DNA of 64,000 bases from CSP1-4 sp963777975 (GCA_963777975.1 CAVZSO010000013.1:310001-374000), one strand, 5' to 3'; counted from the stretch's first letter, positions 18,705 through 28,225 are shown. Notes: a model not told the origin generated them from the letters alone. Numbers and translations are program-made.

Positions 18705-18869
18705 ATGGCATCCAAGGATCGTCCCCACCGAGAAGCCAAGAAGAAGCCGAAGGACAAGTCCGCGAAGACCGGGCTGCAGTCCCTCGGAGACGCCCCGCCA
18801 CAGCAGGCGGAAGTGATCAAGCCCAAGCGGAAGCCCCGCTGGGACGAGGAGGAACGGAGCGCCGAATAG
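18705..18869 (+). CDS. Small lysine/arginine-rich protein, function unknown
   Basis: A 54-residue, highly charged protein starting MASKDRPHREAKKKPKDK, with a proline-containing middle and an acidic end (DEEERSAE). ATG 18705 is preceded by GGAGG with 10-nt spacing. There are no membrane segments, cysteines or recognisable domain; the N-terminus looks disordered and nucleic-acid friendly. It lies between tgt and recA in an otherwise tight operon. I do not recognise a named family. Confidence 0.6.
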   Translation: MASKDRPHREAKKKPKDKSAKTGLQSLGDAPPQQAEVIKPKRKPRWDEEERSAE

Positions 18870-18922
18870 TCGGCGGACCCGATGACCGGCCCCGATCCCA
18901 GCCCAGGAGGAGACCCCAGGCG

Positions 18923-20011
18923 ATGACGATGACGGGGACCGGTGCCACCACCGGCGAGAGGAACGGCGTGGACAAGACGAGCGAGCGCGCGCTCAACGAG
19001 CGCGGCAAGGCCGTCGATGCGGCCATCCTGGCCATCGAGAAGCAGTTCGGCCGTGGCTCGATCATGAAGCTCGGCTCGTCCGAGCGTCAGCAGGTGGACT
19101 TCATCCCGACCGGCTCGATCGCCCTCGACCTCGCGCTCGGCGTCGGCGGCGTGCCGCGCGGTCGGATCACCGAGATCTTCGGCCCCGAGTCATCGGGCAA
19201 GACGACGGTCTGCCAGCACATCCTGGCCGAGGCCCAGCACCGCGGTGGCGTGGTCGCCTTCATCGACGTCGAGCATGCGCTCGATCCGACCTACGCTCGC
19301 GCCTGCGGTGTCAACGTCGACGAGCTCCTGGTCAGCCAGCCAGACACCGGCGAGCAGGCGCTCGAGATCACCGAGACCCTCATCCGCTCGGGTGGCATCG
19401 ACTGCGTCGTCGTCGACTCGGTCGCGGCGCTCGTGCCGCGCGCGGAGATCGAGGGCGAGATGGGTGACTCGTTCGTCGGCATCCAGGCTCGCCTCATGAG
19501 CCAGGCGCTGCGCAAGCTGACCGGCGCCGTGAGCCGCTCGAACACCGCGCTCGTCTTCACGAACCAGCTGCGCGAGAAGATCGGCGTCATGTTCGGAAAC
19601 CCGGAGACGACGCCCGGCGGCCGCGCCCTCAAGTTCTATGCCAGCGTGCGACTCGACATCCGGCGGATCGAGACCATCAAGTCGGGCACTGATGCCATCG
19701 GCAGCCGCGCCCGGGTGAAGGTCGTCAAGAACAAGGTCGCCGCGCCCTTCCGCATCGCCGAGTTCGACGTCATGTACGGGGAGGGCATCTCGAAGGAAGG
19801 TGGCCTGCTCGACGTCGGCGTGGCGACCGACGTGGTCAGCAAGACCGGCGCCTGGTTCAACTACGGCGAGACCCGCCTCGGCCAGGGCCGAGAGGCGTCC
19901 AAGGAGTTCCTGAAGCTCAACAAGGACGTCGCCGAGCGCATCGACGCGGACATCCGCAACCGGGTGGCCACCATCACGCTGCCGGTCGAGGGCATCGCCG
20001 AGGCCGAGTAG
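18923..20011 (+). CDS. recA: Recombinase RecA
   Basis: Strand-exchange ATPase and LexA co-protease. Walker A GPESSGKT is at residues 87-94, Walker B is CVVVDSVAALVPR, and the L1/L2 DNA-binding loops are present (EMGDSFVGIQ; FGNPETTPGGRALKF). At 362 residues it has a slightly long N-terminus and a short acidic tail. GGAGG lies about 12 nt before ATG 18923; a second in-frame ATG two codons later is also possible. No GAAC-N4-GTTC operator was seen immediately upstream. recX follows directly. Confidence 0.97.
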   Translation: MTMTGTGATTGERNGVDKTSERALNERGKAVDAAILAIEKQFGRGSIMKLGSSERQQVDFIPTGSIALDLALGVGGVPRGRITEIFGPESSGKTTVCQHILAEAQHRGGVVAFIDVEHALDPTYARACGVNVDELLVSQPDTGEQALEITETLIRSGGIDCVVVDSVAALVPRAEIEGEMGDSFVGIQARLMSQALRKLTGAVSRSNTALVFTNQLREKIGVMFGNPETTPGGRALKFYASVRLDIRRIETIKSGTDAIGSRARVKVVKNKVAAPFRIAEFDVMYGEGISKEGGLLDVGVATDVVSKTGAWFNYGETRLGQGREASKEFLKLNKDVAERIDADIRNRVATITLPVEGIAEAE

Positions 20012-20058
20012 GCTCGATGATCAGGCACGGCCGCTGTTGCCGGTCTAGACCGCCGATC

Positions 20059-20701
20059 GTGAGCGCTCGCGCTGCGTCCTACGCCGAGCGTCGCGCCCGC
20101 GCCGACGCCCGACGTGCCGAGCGCGGCGCGATCGAAGACGCGGGCGTCGTCCTCGAGGCGGCGGCCGCGTTCCTCGCGGTTCGGCCGCGCTCGGTCGACG
20201 AGACGCGTCGACGTCTCAGGCATCTGGGGTATCCGGTTCATCTCATCGATGTCGTCATCGACCGACTCCTTGCCTTCGGCTACCTCGACGACGCATCGTT
20301 CGCGCGTGCGTGGGTCGAGAGCCGGGACCGGGCTCGCCCGCGGGGCGAGTCGGCCCTTCGCCGCGAGCTGATGCTCAAGGGCATCGATCGCGAGGTCATC
20401 AGCGAGGTCCTTTCGGAGCGCACCGATGGGAGCGCCACGGAGAGCGGCCGCGGGTGATGGCTCGACGACGATGCAGAGCCATCCGGACGAGGCGGACGAG
20501 ATCGCCGCACGTCGCTTGCTGGAACGACGGGCCGCGTCACTCCGGCGCGATCCCGACCCTCGGAAGCGGCGCCACAAGGCCTACGCCCTCTTGGCGCGGA
20601 ACGGGTTCGATCCAGGTGTCTGCGCCCGAGTCGCGGCGGCATTCGTCGCCGACCTCGTGCCCGGCGGCGCTCGAGACGAGGGCGATAGCAGCGCCGTTTG
20701 A
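20059..20701 (+). CDS. recX: Regulatory protein RecX (frameshifted)
   Basis: Modulator that caps or inhibits RecA filaments. The three-helix RecX repeats are visible: AFLAVRPRSVDETRRRLRHLGY, VIDRLLAFGYLDDASFARAWVE and RPRGESALRRELMLKGID. After about 20430 the frame must shift by +1; the new frame supplies the C-terminal repeat (RRHKAYALLARNGFDPGVC) and a stop at 20701. The corrected length of about 214 fits the family. The start may be GTG 20059 or ATG 20017; neither has a strong ribosome-binding site. Confidence 0.82.
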
Positions 20702-20765
20702 CGCCCCCCTGACACGGGCGTAGGCTTCCGACCAGCATTCGTTCAGACGTCCTCCGCGGGACAAC

Positions 20766-20782
20766 GGCCGGGTCGCCCGGCC
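20766..20782 (+). terminator. GC hairpin after recX
   Basis: GGCCGGG (20766-20772) pairs perfectly with CCCGGCC (20776-20782) around a 3-nt loop. It lies 65 bp after the recX stop with no U tract, so it is at best a weak or Rho-assisted terminator. Confidence 0.4.
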
Positions 20783-20813
20783 AGCGCGCCGAGGCGGGCG
20801 AGCCTTCTGTCGA

Positions 20814-20831
20814 CGCGTCAGCCCTGACGCG
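20814..20831 (+). promoter_or_regulatory. 8-bp palindrome in the rny upstream region
   Basis: CGCGTCAG (20814-20821) and CTGACGCG (20824-20831) form a perfect inverted repeat with a 2-nt centre, 70 bp before the rny start. The tight spacing suits a dimeric protein operator better than an RNA hairpin. Confidence 0.45.
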
Positions 20832-20900
20832 CCGCCGACGCTTGTGGGAGCGTCGCCCGAGAACGCCAGACCTCCAGTGGGATGCTGGACGGAGGGAGCC

Positions 20901-22430
20901 ATGGAATCCGTCTATCTAGCGCTGGGCATCGTCATCGCCCTCGGCGCCGGGCTCGTGTTGGGCTACATCGTGCGTGGCTACTGGGGCAGCCAGGCGGTCA
21001 AGCACGCGCAGGAGAAGTCCGGCCGGATCATCGCCGAGGCCCAGGCCAGGCAGAAGGACCTCATCCTCCAGGGCAAGGAGGAGCAGGTCAATCTGCAGCG
21101 GCAGGCCGAGGATGAGGCACGCGCCAAGCGCGCGGAGATGGCCACGCTCGAGAATCGCCTGCTGCAGCGCGACGCGCAGCTCGACGAGCGGTCCGAGATG
21201 CTCGAGGCCCGGGACCGCAAGCTCCTGGAACGTGAACGGGAGCTGGAGATCAACCGCGAGGAGCTGTCGCGCGCGAAGCTGGAGCAGGTCGCTGCGCTGG
21301 AGCGCGTCAGCGGGATGAGCCGCGAGGCGGCCAAGGAGCAGCTCCTCGAGGCGGTGCGAGCCGAGGCCGAGAACGATGCCGTGCGCATCGCTCGGGCCAT
21401 CGAGCGCAAAGCCCGCGACGAGGCCGAGGACAAGGCGCGCGACGTCGTGGTCACCGCCATCCAGCGGGTGATGGCCGACCACACGGCCGAGATGACGGTC
21501 ACCGTCGTCCCGCTGCCGTCGGACGAGATGAAGGGCCGCATCATCGGCCGCGAGGGCCGCAACATCCGCGCTCTCGAGCAGGCCACCGGCGTCGACCTGA
21601 TCATCGATGACACGCCCGAGTCGGTCGTGCTGAGCGGCTTCGATCCGGTCCGCCGCGAGGTCGCGCGCCTGGCGCTGACCAAGCTCATCCAGGACGGTCG
21701 GATCCACCCCGGCCGGATCGAGGAGGTCGTCGCCAAGGCCCGCGCCGAGGTCGACATCGTCATCCGCCAGACCGGCGAGGCGGCGGCCTACGAGGCCGGC
21801 GTGCCCGGCTTGCCGCCGGAGATCATCAAGCTCCTTGGGCGGCTCAAGTACCGCACGTCCTACGGCCAGAACGTGCTCCAGCACGTCATCGAGACCAGCC
21901 GGCTGGCCTCGATCATCGCGGCCGAGACCGGCGCCGACATCCAGATCGCCAAGATGGGCGGCCTGCTGCACGACATCGGCAAGGCCGTCGACCACGAGGT
22001 CGAGGGCCCCCACGCGGCCATCGGCGGCCAGATCGCACAGCGCAACAACCTGCCGGCGAAGGTCATCAACGCCATCGCCGCCCACCACCAGGAGATCGAG
22101 TACGCCTGCGTCGAGGCGCCCATCGTCCAGATCGCCGACGCCATCAGCGCCAGCCGTCCGGGTGCTCGCGGCGAGTCGATGGACGCCTACGTCAAGCGGC
22201 TCGAGGACCTCCAGGCCATCGCCAACAGCTTCGAGGGCGTCGAGAAGTCGTTCGCCGTCCAGGCCGGCCGCGAGGTACGCATCCTGGTCCGCCCGGAGGA
22301 GATCGACGACCTGGCCTCGATGCGTCTGGCCCGCGACATCGTGCGCAAGATCGAGGACTCCCTGACGTACCCCGGCCAGATCAAGGTCACGGTCATCCGC
22401 GAGACGCGCGCCGTCGAATACGCCAAGTAG
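20901..22430 (+). CDS. rny: Ribonuclease Y
   Basis: Membrane-anchored endoribonuclease that initiates mRNA decay. One N-terminal membrane helix (VYLALGIVIALGAGLVLGYI) is followed by a long charged coiled coil (about residues 30-190), a KH domain (GRIIGREGRNIRALEQATG) and the HD catalytic domain (LLHDIGKAVDHE). The 509-residue length is normal. ATG 20901 is preferred because GGAGGGA lies just upstream. ymdB follows 12 bp later, the same neighbour as in Bacillus. Confidence 0.96.
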   Translation: MESVYLALGIVIALGAGLVLGYIVRGYWGSQAVKHAQEKSGRIIAEAQARQKDLILQGKEEQVNLQRQAEDEARAKRAEMATLENRLLQRDAQLDERSEMLEARDRKLLERERELEINREELSRAKLEQVAALERVSGMSREAAKEQLLEAVRAEAENDAVRIARAIERKARDEAEDKARDVVVTAIQRVMADHTAEMTVTVVPLPSDEMKGRIIGREGRNIRALEQATGVDLIIDDTPESVVLSGFDPVRREVARLALTKLIQDGRIHPGRIEEVVAKARAEVDIVIRQTGEAAAYEAGVPGLPPEIIKLLGRLKYRTSYGQNVLQHVIETSRLASIIAAETGADIQIAKMGGLLHDIGKAVDHEVEGPHAAIGGQIAQRNNLPAKVINAIAAHHQEIEYACVEAPIVQIADAISASRPGARGESMDAYVKRLEDLQAIANSFEGVEKSFAVQAGREVRILVRPEEIDDLASMRLARDIVRKIEDSLTYPGQIKVTVIRETRAVEYAK

Positions 22431-22442
22431 CCTTGGCCTGAG

Positions 22443-23321
22443 ATGGGCGCCGACGACACGCGCGACGTCCAGCCGGTCCTGGCCGCCGATCGGCTGCCCG
22501 CGCCGCCAGAGCGCGCGGGTCCTGGCGTCGTTCGGGTGCTGATGGTCGGTGACCTCATCGGCAAGCCGGGCAGGCTGGCCGCGGAGCGGCTGATCCCGGA
22601 GCTGCGCGAGGCGCGCGGCGTCGACTTCGTGACCGCGAACGGCGAGAACCTGGCTGGTGGCATGGGCCTCACGGCAGCCACCGCACGGATGGTCCTGGAA
22701 GCCGGCGTCGACGTGATCACGAGCGGCAACCACATCTGGGACAAGCGCGAGATCTATGCCGAGCTGGACCGTGAGCCACGCATCCTGCGACCGCTGAACT
22801 ACGGCGAGGCCGGAGTGCCGGGCCGTGGCTGGGGCGTCTTCCACGCCGCAGACGGCTCCGAGGTCGCGGTCATCAACCTCCAGGGCCGGACGTACATGCA
22901 GCCGATCGAGAACCCGTTCACGGTCGCCGACGCACTCCTCGACGAGGGCGCCGACGAGCTGCCGGTGGTCCGCCTGGTCGACTTCCACTGCGAGCTGACG
23001 AGCGAGAAGAACGCGCTCGGGGTCCACCTGGACGGGCGCGTCAGCGTCATCGTCGGCACCCACACGCACGTGCCGACCGCCGACGAGCGGATCCTGCGGC
23101 GTGGCACGGCCTACCAGTCGGACGTGGGCATGACCGGCCCCGTGTGGAGCGTCATCGGCTTCGAGCCATCGACTGTCCTGCCGCGCTTCATCAATGCCCT
23201 GCCGACCCGCTTCGAGGTGGGGGAGGGGCCGGTCGTCTTCAACGGCCTGCTCGTCGATGTCGACGCGGTGACCGGTCGAGCCCTGGCGGTCGAGCGGATG
23301 GCCCGCCTGGTCGACGTCTGA
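22443..23321 (+). CDS. ymdB: YmdB family metallophosphoesterase
   Basis: Calcineurin-like phosphodiesterase with 2',3'-cyclic nucleotide activity in the Bacillus homologue. Metal-binding motifs in order: MVGDLIGKPG, TANGENLAGG, SGNHIWDK, VDFHCELTSEK and GTHTHVPTADE. The first 25 residues are extra compared with the family and proline/alanine-rich, so the true start may lie closer to VVRVLMVGD. It sits directly after rny, consistent with a shared role in RNA turnover. Confidence 0.9.
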   Translation: MGADDTRDVQPVLAADRLPAPPERAGPGVVRVLMVGDLIGKPGRLAAERLIPELREARGVDFVTANGENLAGGMGLTAATARMVLEAGVDVITSGNHIWDKREIYAELDREPRILRPLNYGEAGVPGRGWGVFHAADGSEVAVINLQGRTYMQPIENPFTVADALLDEGADELPVVRLVDFHCELTSEKNALGVHLDGRVSVIVGTHTHVPTADERILRRGTAYQSDVGMTGPVWSVIGFEPSTVLPRFINALPTRFEVGEGPVVFNGLLVDVDAVTGRALAVERMARLVDV

Positions 23322-23333
23322 GGGCTGAGCATC

Positions 23334-24251
23334 ATGGAGCGCGGAACGCTGCCGTCGCGCATCGACCTGCACACCCACTCGACGCGCTCTGACGGCGTCC
23401 TGCCTCCCGCCGAGCTCTACCGCCAGATGACCATCGCCGGGCGGCGGCTCGTGGCGCTTACCGACCACGACACGCTGGCCGGGGTGCGCGAGCTGCGGGC
23501 GGCCGGCTCTGGGGCGCCCGACTCGCCGTCTGGGGAGTCGTCGGGTCCGAGGCTGATCGGTGCGGTCGAGATCAACAGCCTGACCGACGATCCGACGCTG
23601 TGGGAAGGCGAGCTCCACATCCTGGGCTTCGGCATGGACGAGGCTGACGCCGCGTTCGAGGCGGCGCTGGAGCGCCAGCGAGCCGGGCGGACGGTGCGGG
23701 TCGCAGAGATGATGGATCGACTGCGGCAGCTGGGCATGCCCATCGACGAGGCCTTCGCAGCGATCGTCGCCGACGCCGATCCCAACAGCATCGGCCGGCC
23801 ACATGTCGCCCGAGCCATGATCGCCGCCGGTCACGCGACGAGCGTCGACGATGCCTTCGCGCGCGTCCTGGCTCGTGGCCAGCCGGGCTACGTCCCACGC
23901 CGGGGCCTCGGCGCGCGCGCGGCCATCGAGGCCATCCGCACCGCCGGCGGGTTGGCGGTGCTGGCGCACTTCCGTGAAGCCATCGAGCGCCGGTTCCTGG
24001 TCGAGCGCCTCGTGCATTGGGGCCTGGGCGGGTTGGAGGTCTACTACAGCGGCCATGGTCGGCCGTTCACGCCTGCCGAGGTCAAGGCGATGGCGGCGTT
24101 CGCGAAGGCCCGCCGCCTCGTTGCCACGGGGGGCAGCGACTACCATGGCGACGAGATGCCCTACCCGGAGGCGACCGTCGAGCTCCAGGTGCCCGACGCC
24201 GTCGAAGCCGCGTTCCTCGCCGCCCTCGACCAAGCCAGGGCGGACCGATGA
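23334..24251 (+). CDS. PHP-domain phosphoesterase (TrpH/RNase AM-like)
   Basis: PHP metal-dependent phosphoesterase. The four PHP motifs are RIDLHTHSTRSDG, ALTDHDTLAG, VEINS...ELHILGFG and ATGGSDYHGD. Length and order match the TrpH-like group, members of which act as 5'-3' exonucleases on short RNA or as 3',5'-nucleotide phosphatases. It ends with an ATGA overlap onto miaB. In this neighbourhood an RNA role is plausible, but that is inferred from context. Confidence 0.85.
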   Translation: MERGTLPSRIDLHTHSTRSDGVLPPAELYRQMTIAGRRLVALTDHDTLAGVRELRAAGSGAPDSPSGESSGPRLIGAVEINSLTDDPTLWEGELHILGFGMDEADAAFEAALERQRAGRTVRVAEMMDRLRQLGMPIDEAFAAIVADADPNSIGRPHVARAMIAAGHATSVDDAFARVLARGQPGYVPRRGLGARAAIEAIRTAGGLAVLAHFREAIERRFLVERLVHWGLGGLEVYYSGHGRPFTPAEVKAMAAFAKARRLVATGGSDYHGDEMPYPEATVELQVPDAVEAAFLAALDQARADR

Positions 24252-25864
24252 CGGTCCGTGAGCTGCCGGTCGTCGACGCCGGCCTCCTGACGCGCCCGAC
24301 CGCGGCACGCGCCGCCGTGCGCGCGCCCGACGCCCTGGCCGAGTTCGCGACCGAGGATCTGGTGCTGCCACGCTTCCACGTCTGGACTCTTGGCTGTCAG
24401 ATGAACCGCAGCGACTCGGAGGAGATGGCGGGTGCCCTGCTTGCGGCGGGCTGCACCGAGGCCGCGTCGCTCGAGGCCGCCGACCTGGTGGTCATCAACA
24501 CCTGTGCCATCCGTGAGGCCGCCGAGCAGAAGGTCATCGGCCGGATGGGCGCCCTCGAGCGCCTTAAGGCGGCCAACCCCGGCCTGCGGGTGGTGCTCAC
24601 CGGCTGCGCCGTGCGCGCCGACAACGTGGCCAGCCTTCCGCGCCGATATCCGGCCGTCGATGTCTTCCTTCGCCCGGACGAAGAGCCCGAGTTGGTTGCT
24701 CGCCTCGGTCTCGCATCGAGCACGGCGCCTGGGGTCCTCCAGGTCGGGGCGGCCCCGGCGTTCCAGCGCGTCGGGGTCTCGATCGCCGCGACGGCCGACC
24801 ACCTGCCCGCCAGCCGAGCGGCGGCGGTGGGGGAGGACCGCGTCGCGCGTGGCAGCGCGACGCAGGCGTGGCTGCCGATCATCTACGGCTGTGACAAGAC
24901 GTGCACCTACTGCATCGTGCCCTTCAGTCGTGGCCCGGAGCGATCGCGACCTTTCGATGAGATCGTCGACGAGGCGCGCGCGCTCGCTGCCCATGGCTAC
25001 CGCGAGGTCACGCTGCTTGGCCAGAACGTCAACTCCTACGGTCACGACCTGGCGCCCGAGCCACGTTTCTCCGCCGTGCTTGGCCAGCGCACCCTCGGCC
25101 GCCAGCTGGAACTCGACGGGCGGCCGGACATCGCCGCCCTTCTGCGAGCCATCGACGGCTTGCGGACGGCCGATGGGCGACCCGCCATCCCGCGGCTGCG
25201 CTTCATCACCTCCCATCCCTGGGATCTGACCGAGCGCCTCATCGAGGCGATGGCCACCAGCCCCTCGGTCTGCGAGCACCTCCACCTGCCGGTCCAGTCG
25301 GGCGACGACGCGGTCCTGCGCCGGATGGGCCGGCAGTACACCATCGGGGCCTACCTGGGGCTCGTCGAGCGGCTGCGCAGTGCGATCCCAGGCATCAGCC
25401 TGACGACCGATGTCATCGTCGGATTCTGTGGCGAGACCGAGGCACAGTTCGAGGCGTCGCTGGCCCTGCTGAAAGTCGTCGGTTACGACCAGGTCTTCGC
25501 GGCCGCCTTCTCGCCACGGCCCGGCACGCCGGCTGCACGGCTCGTCGACGATGTGTCGGCGATCGACAAGCGGCGCCGCCTGAACGCGCTGCTCGCGGTC
25601 CAGGAGGCGATCGGCCTGGAGCGCAACGAGCGCTGGGTCGGGCGGCAGACCGAGGTCCTCGTCGAGTCCGTCCAGGCGCCGCGCGTCCACGATCACGACG
25701 ACGGAGAGTCCCGGGACGGCGTCAAGACGCAGCGGCTGACCGGACGCAACCGCGAGAACCGGCTCGTCCACCTCGACGGCGACCTTTCGCTCGTCGGCCA
25801 GCTGGTCGCGGCTCGCATCGAGCGTGCTGGACCATACGCGCTCGTCGGCCGACGCCTCGAGTGA
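24248..25864 (+). CDS. miaB: tRNA-2-methylthio-N6-dimethylallyladenosine synthase
   Basis: Radical-SAM methylthiotransferase that modifies i6A-37. The N-terminal cluster ligands are C50, C86 and C120; the radical-SAM ligands are C215, C219 and C222 (CDKTCTYC). The C-terminal TRAM domain contains RLTGRNRENRLVHLDGD. An extra segment of about 20 residues follows NSYGHDL before DIAALLRAIDGL. ATG 24248 overlaps the stop of the PHP gene, and the product acts after MiaA, encoded directly downstream. Confidence 0.95.
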   Translation: MTVRELPVVDAGLLTRPTAARAAVRAPDALAEFATEDLVLPRFHVWTLGCQMNRSDSEEMAGALLAAGCTEAASLEAADLVVINTCAIREAAEQKVIGRMGALERLKAANPGLRVVLTGCAVRADNVASLPRRYPAVDVFLRPDEEPELVARLGLASSTAPGVLQVGAAPAFQRVGVSIAATADHLPASRAAAVGEDRVARGSATQAWLPIIYGCDKTCTYCIVPFSRGPERSRPFDEIVDEARALAAHGYREVTLLGQNVNSYGHDLAPEPRFSAVLGQRTLGRQLELDGRPDIAALLRAIDGLRTADGRPAIPRLRFITSHPWDLTERLIEAMATSPSVCEHLHLPVQSGDDAVLRRMGRQYTIGAYLGLVERLRSAIPGISLTTDVIVGFCGETEAQFEASLALLKVVGYDQVFAAAFSPRPGTPAARLVDDVSAIDKRRRLNALLAVQEAIGLERNERWVGRQTEVLVESVQAPRVHDHDDGESRDGVKTQRLTGRNRENRLVHLDGDLSLVGQLVAARIERAGPYALVGRRLE

Positions 25865-26814
25865 GCGAGGCGAGCGCACCTGACGCGATAACCGCCGCCG
25901 GCGACACTCGCTACCCGCCGCTTCTGGTCATCGCGGGCGGGACCGCGACCGGCAAGACGGAGCTGTCGCTGGCCATCGCCGACGCGCTCGGGGATACAGA
26001 GATCATCAGCGCCGATTCCCGCCAGGTCTATCGCCACATGGACATCGGCACGGCCAAGGTCGCAGCCACCGACCGAGCGCGCATCCCGCATCACGGCCTC
26101 GACCTGGTCGATCCCGACCAGCTCTTCACGGCGGCCGACTTCCAGCGCCACGTGTATGGCGTCCTGCCCGGCATCGCGGCACGGGGCCACCTGGCCATCC
26201 TGGTCGGCGGGACGGGACTCTACCTGCGGAGCGTCGGCCGTGGCATGCCGTTCGACAGCTCAGACGCGGATCCCGCTGTCCGCGCGGAGCTCGAGGCTCG
26301 ACTCGCTGACGGCGGCCTGGCTCCGCTGGCCGCCGAGCTGCAGGCCATCGCGCCCGAGCTGGCCGCGCACACGCACCTGGCCAATCCGCGACGGGTCGTC
26401 CGCGCCCTGGAGCGCGCCCGCATCGTCGGCGACCGACTGCCGGACCCGCCGCGCGGATACCCGGCCGCCACCGTCTGGATCGGCCTGCGCCTCCCGCGCT
26501 TCGAGCAGGACGCTCGGATCGAAGCCCGCGCGACCCGACAGTTCGCCGCGGGCCTGATCGCGGAAGCGGTCGACATCCGTGCTCGCTACGGGATCCATCC
26601 GCGGGCCTTCAGCGCCTTCGGCTACTTCGAGGCGTTGGCCGTCGCCGATGGCGAGATCGACACACCGACCGCCATCGGGCGCGATGTCGGGCGAACCCGT
26701 GGCTATGCGCGGCGCCAGGCGACGTGGTTCCGCGCCGAACCAGGTATCGGATGGCTCGACGCCGCCGACCCAGGGTCGGCGGGGATCGAGGCGGCCCGCC
26801 GGCTCGTCGCGTGA
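25861..26814 (+). CDS. miaA: tRNA dimethylallyltransferase
   Basis: Transfers dimethylallyl to A37 of tRNAs, making the substrate for MiaB. The P-loop GGTATGKTE, the DSRQVYRHMDIGTAK motif, GLDLVDPDQLFTAADF, LVGGTGLY and the tRNA-interacting YARRQATWFR are all present. GTG 25861 overlaps the miaB stop, so the two modification enzymes are translationally coupled. Length 317 is normal. Confidence 0.96.
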   Translation: MSEASAPDAITAAGDTRYPPLLVIAGGTATGKTELSLAIADALGDTEIISADSRQVYRHMDIGTAKVAATDRARIPHHGLDLVDPDQLFTAADFQRHVYGVLPGIAARGHLAILVGGTGLYLRSVGRGMPFDSSDADPAVRAELEARLADGGLAPLAAELQAIAPELAAHTHLANPRRVVRALERARIVGDRLPDPPRGYPAATVWIGLRLPRFEQDARIEARATRQFAAGLIAEAVDIRARYGIHPRAFSAFGYFEALAVADGEIDTPTAIGRDVGRTRGYARRQATWFRAEPGIGWLDAADPGSAGIEAARRLVA

Positions 26815-26858
26815 GCCTGCGCGGAGCTGGCTCGAGGCGCCCCGCCCGACGCCGCGGC

Positions 26859-26864
26859 TATGCT
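26859..26864 (+). promoter_or_regulatory. Candidate -10 element of hflX
   Basis: TATGCT (4/6) lies 6 nt before the GTG of hflX, which has no Shine-Dalgarno sequence. The geometry fits a leaderless transcript, as at ruvB and yebC. No convincing -35 was found. Confidence 0.4.
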
Positions 26865-26870
26865 TGACCC

Positions 26871-28181
26871 GTGCCGACCTCGAGCCTCATCGACCTCGCC
26901 CCACCACAGGAACGCGCCTTCCTGATCGCCGTCGACACGGGCGCCGATCCCGGCTGGAGCGCCGAGTCCTCGCTCGAGGAGCTCGCCGCCCTCGCGGACA
27001 CGGCCGGGGCCGACGTGGTCGGGGCCGAATGGCAGAACCGACGCCATATCGACCCCAACTGGTATCTCGGCAAGGGCAAGGCGGAGGAGCTGCTCGACGC
27101 CAAGTCGGAGACCGGCTTCACCTTGCTCGTGGCGGATGACGAGCTGTCGCCCAATCAGCAGAAGGCGCTCGAGAGCCTGCTCAAGGTCAAGGTCCTCGAC
27201 CGTAGCGGCCTCATCCTCGACATCTTCGCCCAGCATGCCCAGACGCACGAAGGGCGCCTCCAGGTCGAGCTGGCACAGCTCGAGTATCAGCTGCCGCGCC
27301 TCACCCGGATGTGGACGCACCTTTCACGGACCGGTGGCGGCATCGGAACCCGGGGACCCGGTGAGACGCAGCTGGAGACCGACCGGCGGATCATCCGCGA
27401 GAAGATCAAGAAGCTCAAGGAACGGGTGGCTGGCGTCCGTCGGCAGCGTGAGACGACCGCTCGATCCCGCGACCGCCGTCTCGTTCCCACGGTCGCTATC
27501 GTCGGCTACACGAACGCCGGCAAGTCGACGATGCTCAACGCCCTCGTCGGCGCCCAGGCCGCCATGACCGCGGACCAGCTGTTCGCGACCCTCGATCCGA
27601 CGAGCCGGGCCGTCAAGCTCGGCGACGGGCAAAGCGTCATCGCCACCGACACCGTCGGCTTCATCCATAAGCTGCCGCACCAGCTCGTCGACGCATTCCG
27701 GGCGACGCTCGAGGAGGTCAACCGGGCCGACGTCCTGCTCGAGGTCGCCGATCTCTCAGACGCCCACCTGCCGGAGCACCGTGCCACGGTCCAGCTGGTC
27801 CTCGAGGAGCTCGGGGCGGGCGACAAGCCTCGCCTGGTGGCCTTCAACAAAGCCGACCTCGTCGACCCTGGCGCGACCGATGGCCAGCGGCCGGCGCCGA
27901 TGGTGGGGGAGGGGGTGCCGGTCTCGGCGCTGACAGGCTACGGGCTGGAGACGCTCCGCACTCGCCTCTCGACCTTGCTGGCCGAGCTATGGGAGGAGGT
28001 CGACGTGGCCGTCCCGTACGCCGACGGGGAGCTGCTGGCGCGGGTCCGCGAGCGCGGTACGGTCGAGGTCAGCTACCGCGAACGCGATGTGCGGGTCCGG
28101 GGCCGCGTGGCGCCATCGCTGGCAGCCGCACTGCGTCTGTCTGCGGAACGCTGGCGCTCCGCGGCCGGAGAGGGTGCGTGA
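26871..28181 (+). CDS. hflX: Ribosome-splitting GTPase HflX
   Basis: GTPase that binds 50S subunits and splits or rescues stressed ribosomes. The N-terminal HflX domain contains NWYLGKGKAEEL, DDELSPNQQKALE and the glycine-rich GGIGTRGPGETQLE. The G domain has GYTNAGKST (G1), ATLDPTSR (switch I), DTVGFIHKLP (G3) and FNKADLV (G4). Length 436 is typical. The start GTG 26871 is 57 bp after miaA. The last gene of the long + strand core block. Confidence 0.95.
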   Translation: MPTSSLIDLAPPQERAFLIAVDTGADPGWSAESSLEELAALADTAGADVVGAEWQNRRHIDPNWYLGKGKAEELLDAKSETGFTLLVADDELSPNQQKALESLLKVKVLDRSGLILDIFAQHAQTHEGRLQVELAQLEYQLPRLTRMWTHLSRTGGGIGTRGPGETQLETDRRIIREKIKKLKERVAGVRRQRETTARSRDRRLVPTVAIVGYTNAGKSTMLNALVGAQAAMTADQLFATLDPTSRAVKLGDGQSVIATDTVGFIHKLPHQLVDAFRATLEEVNRADVLLEVADLSDAHLPEHRATVQLVLEELGAGDKPRLVAFNKADLVDPGATDGQRPAPMVGEGVPVSALTGYGLETLRTRLSTLLAELWEEVDVAVPYADGELLARVRERGTVEVSYRERDVRVRGRVAPSLAAALRLSAERWRSAAGEGA

Positions 28182-28225
28182 CGGGCTGGGACGACATCCC
28201 GCCCGTGTGACTACCGATAATGGAA

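Noticed and set aside
20590..20615. T-loop-like GGTTCGATCC suggesting a tRNA
   Set aside because: It lies within the recX coding frame (NGFDP) and no acceptor or anticodon stems surround it.
20916..24371. 1151-residue open frame on the - strand across rny, ymdB and the PHP gene
   Set aside because: It is antisense to three well-supported genes and shows no family motif; long antisense frames are expected at this GC content.
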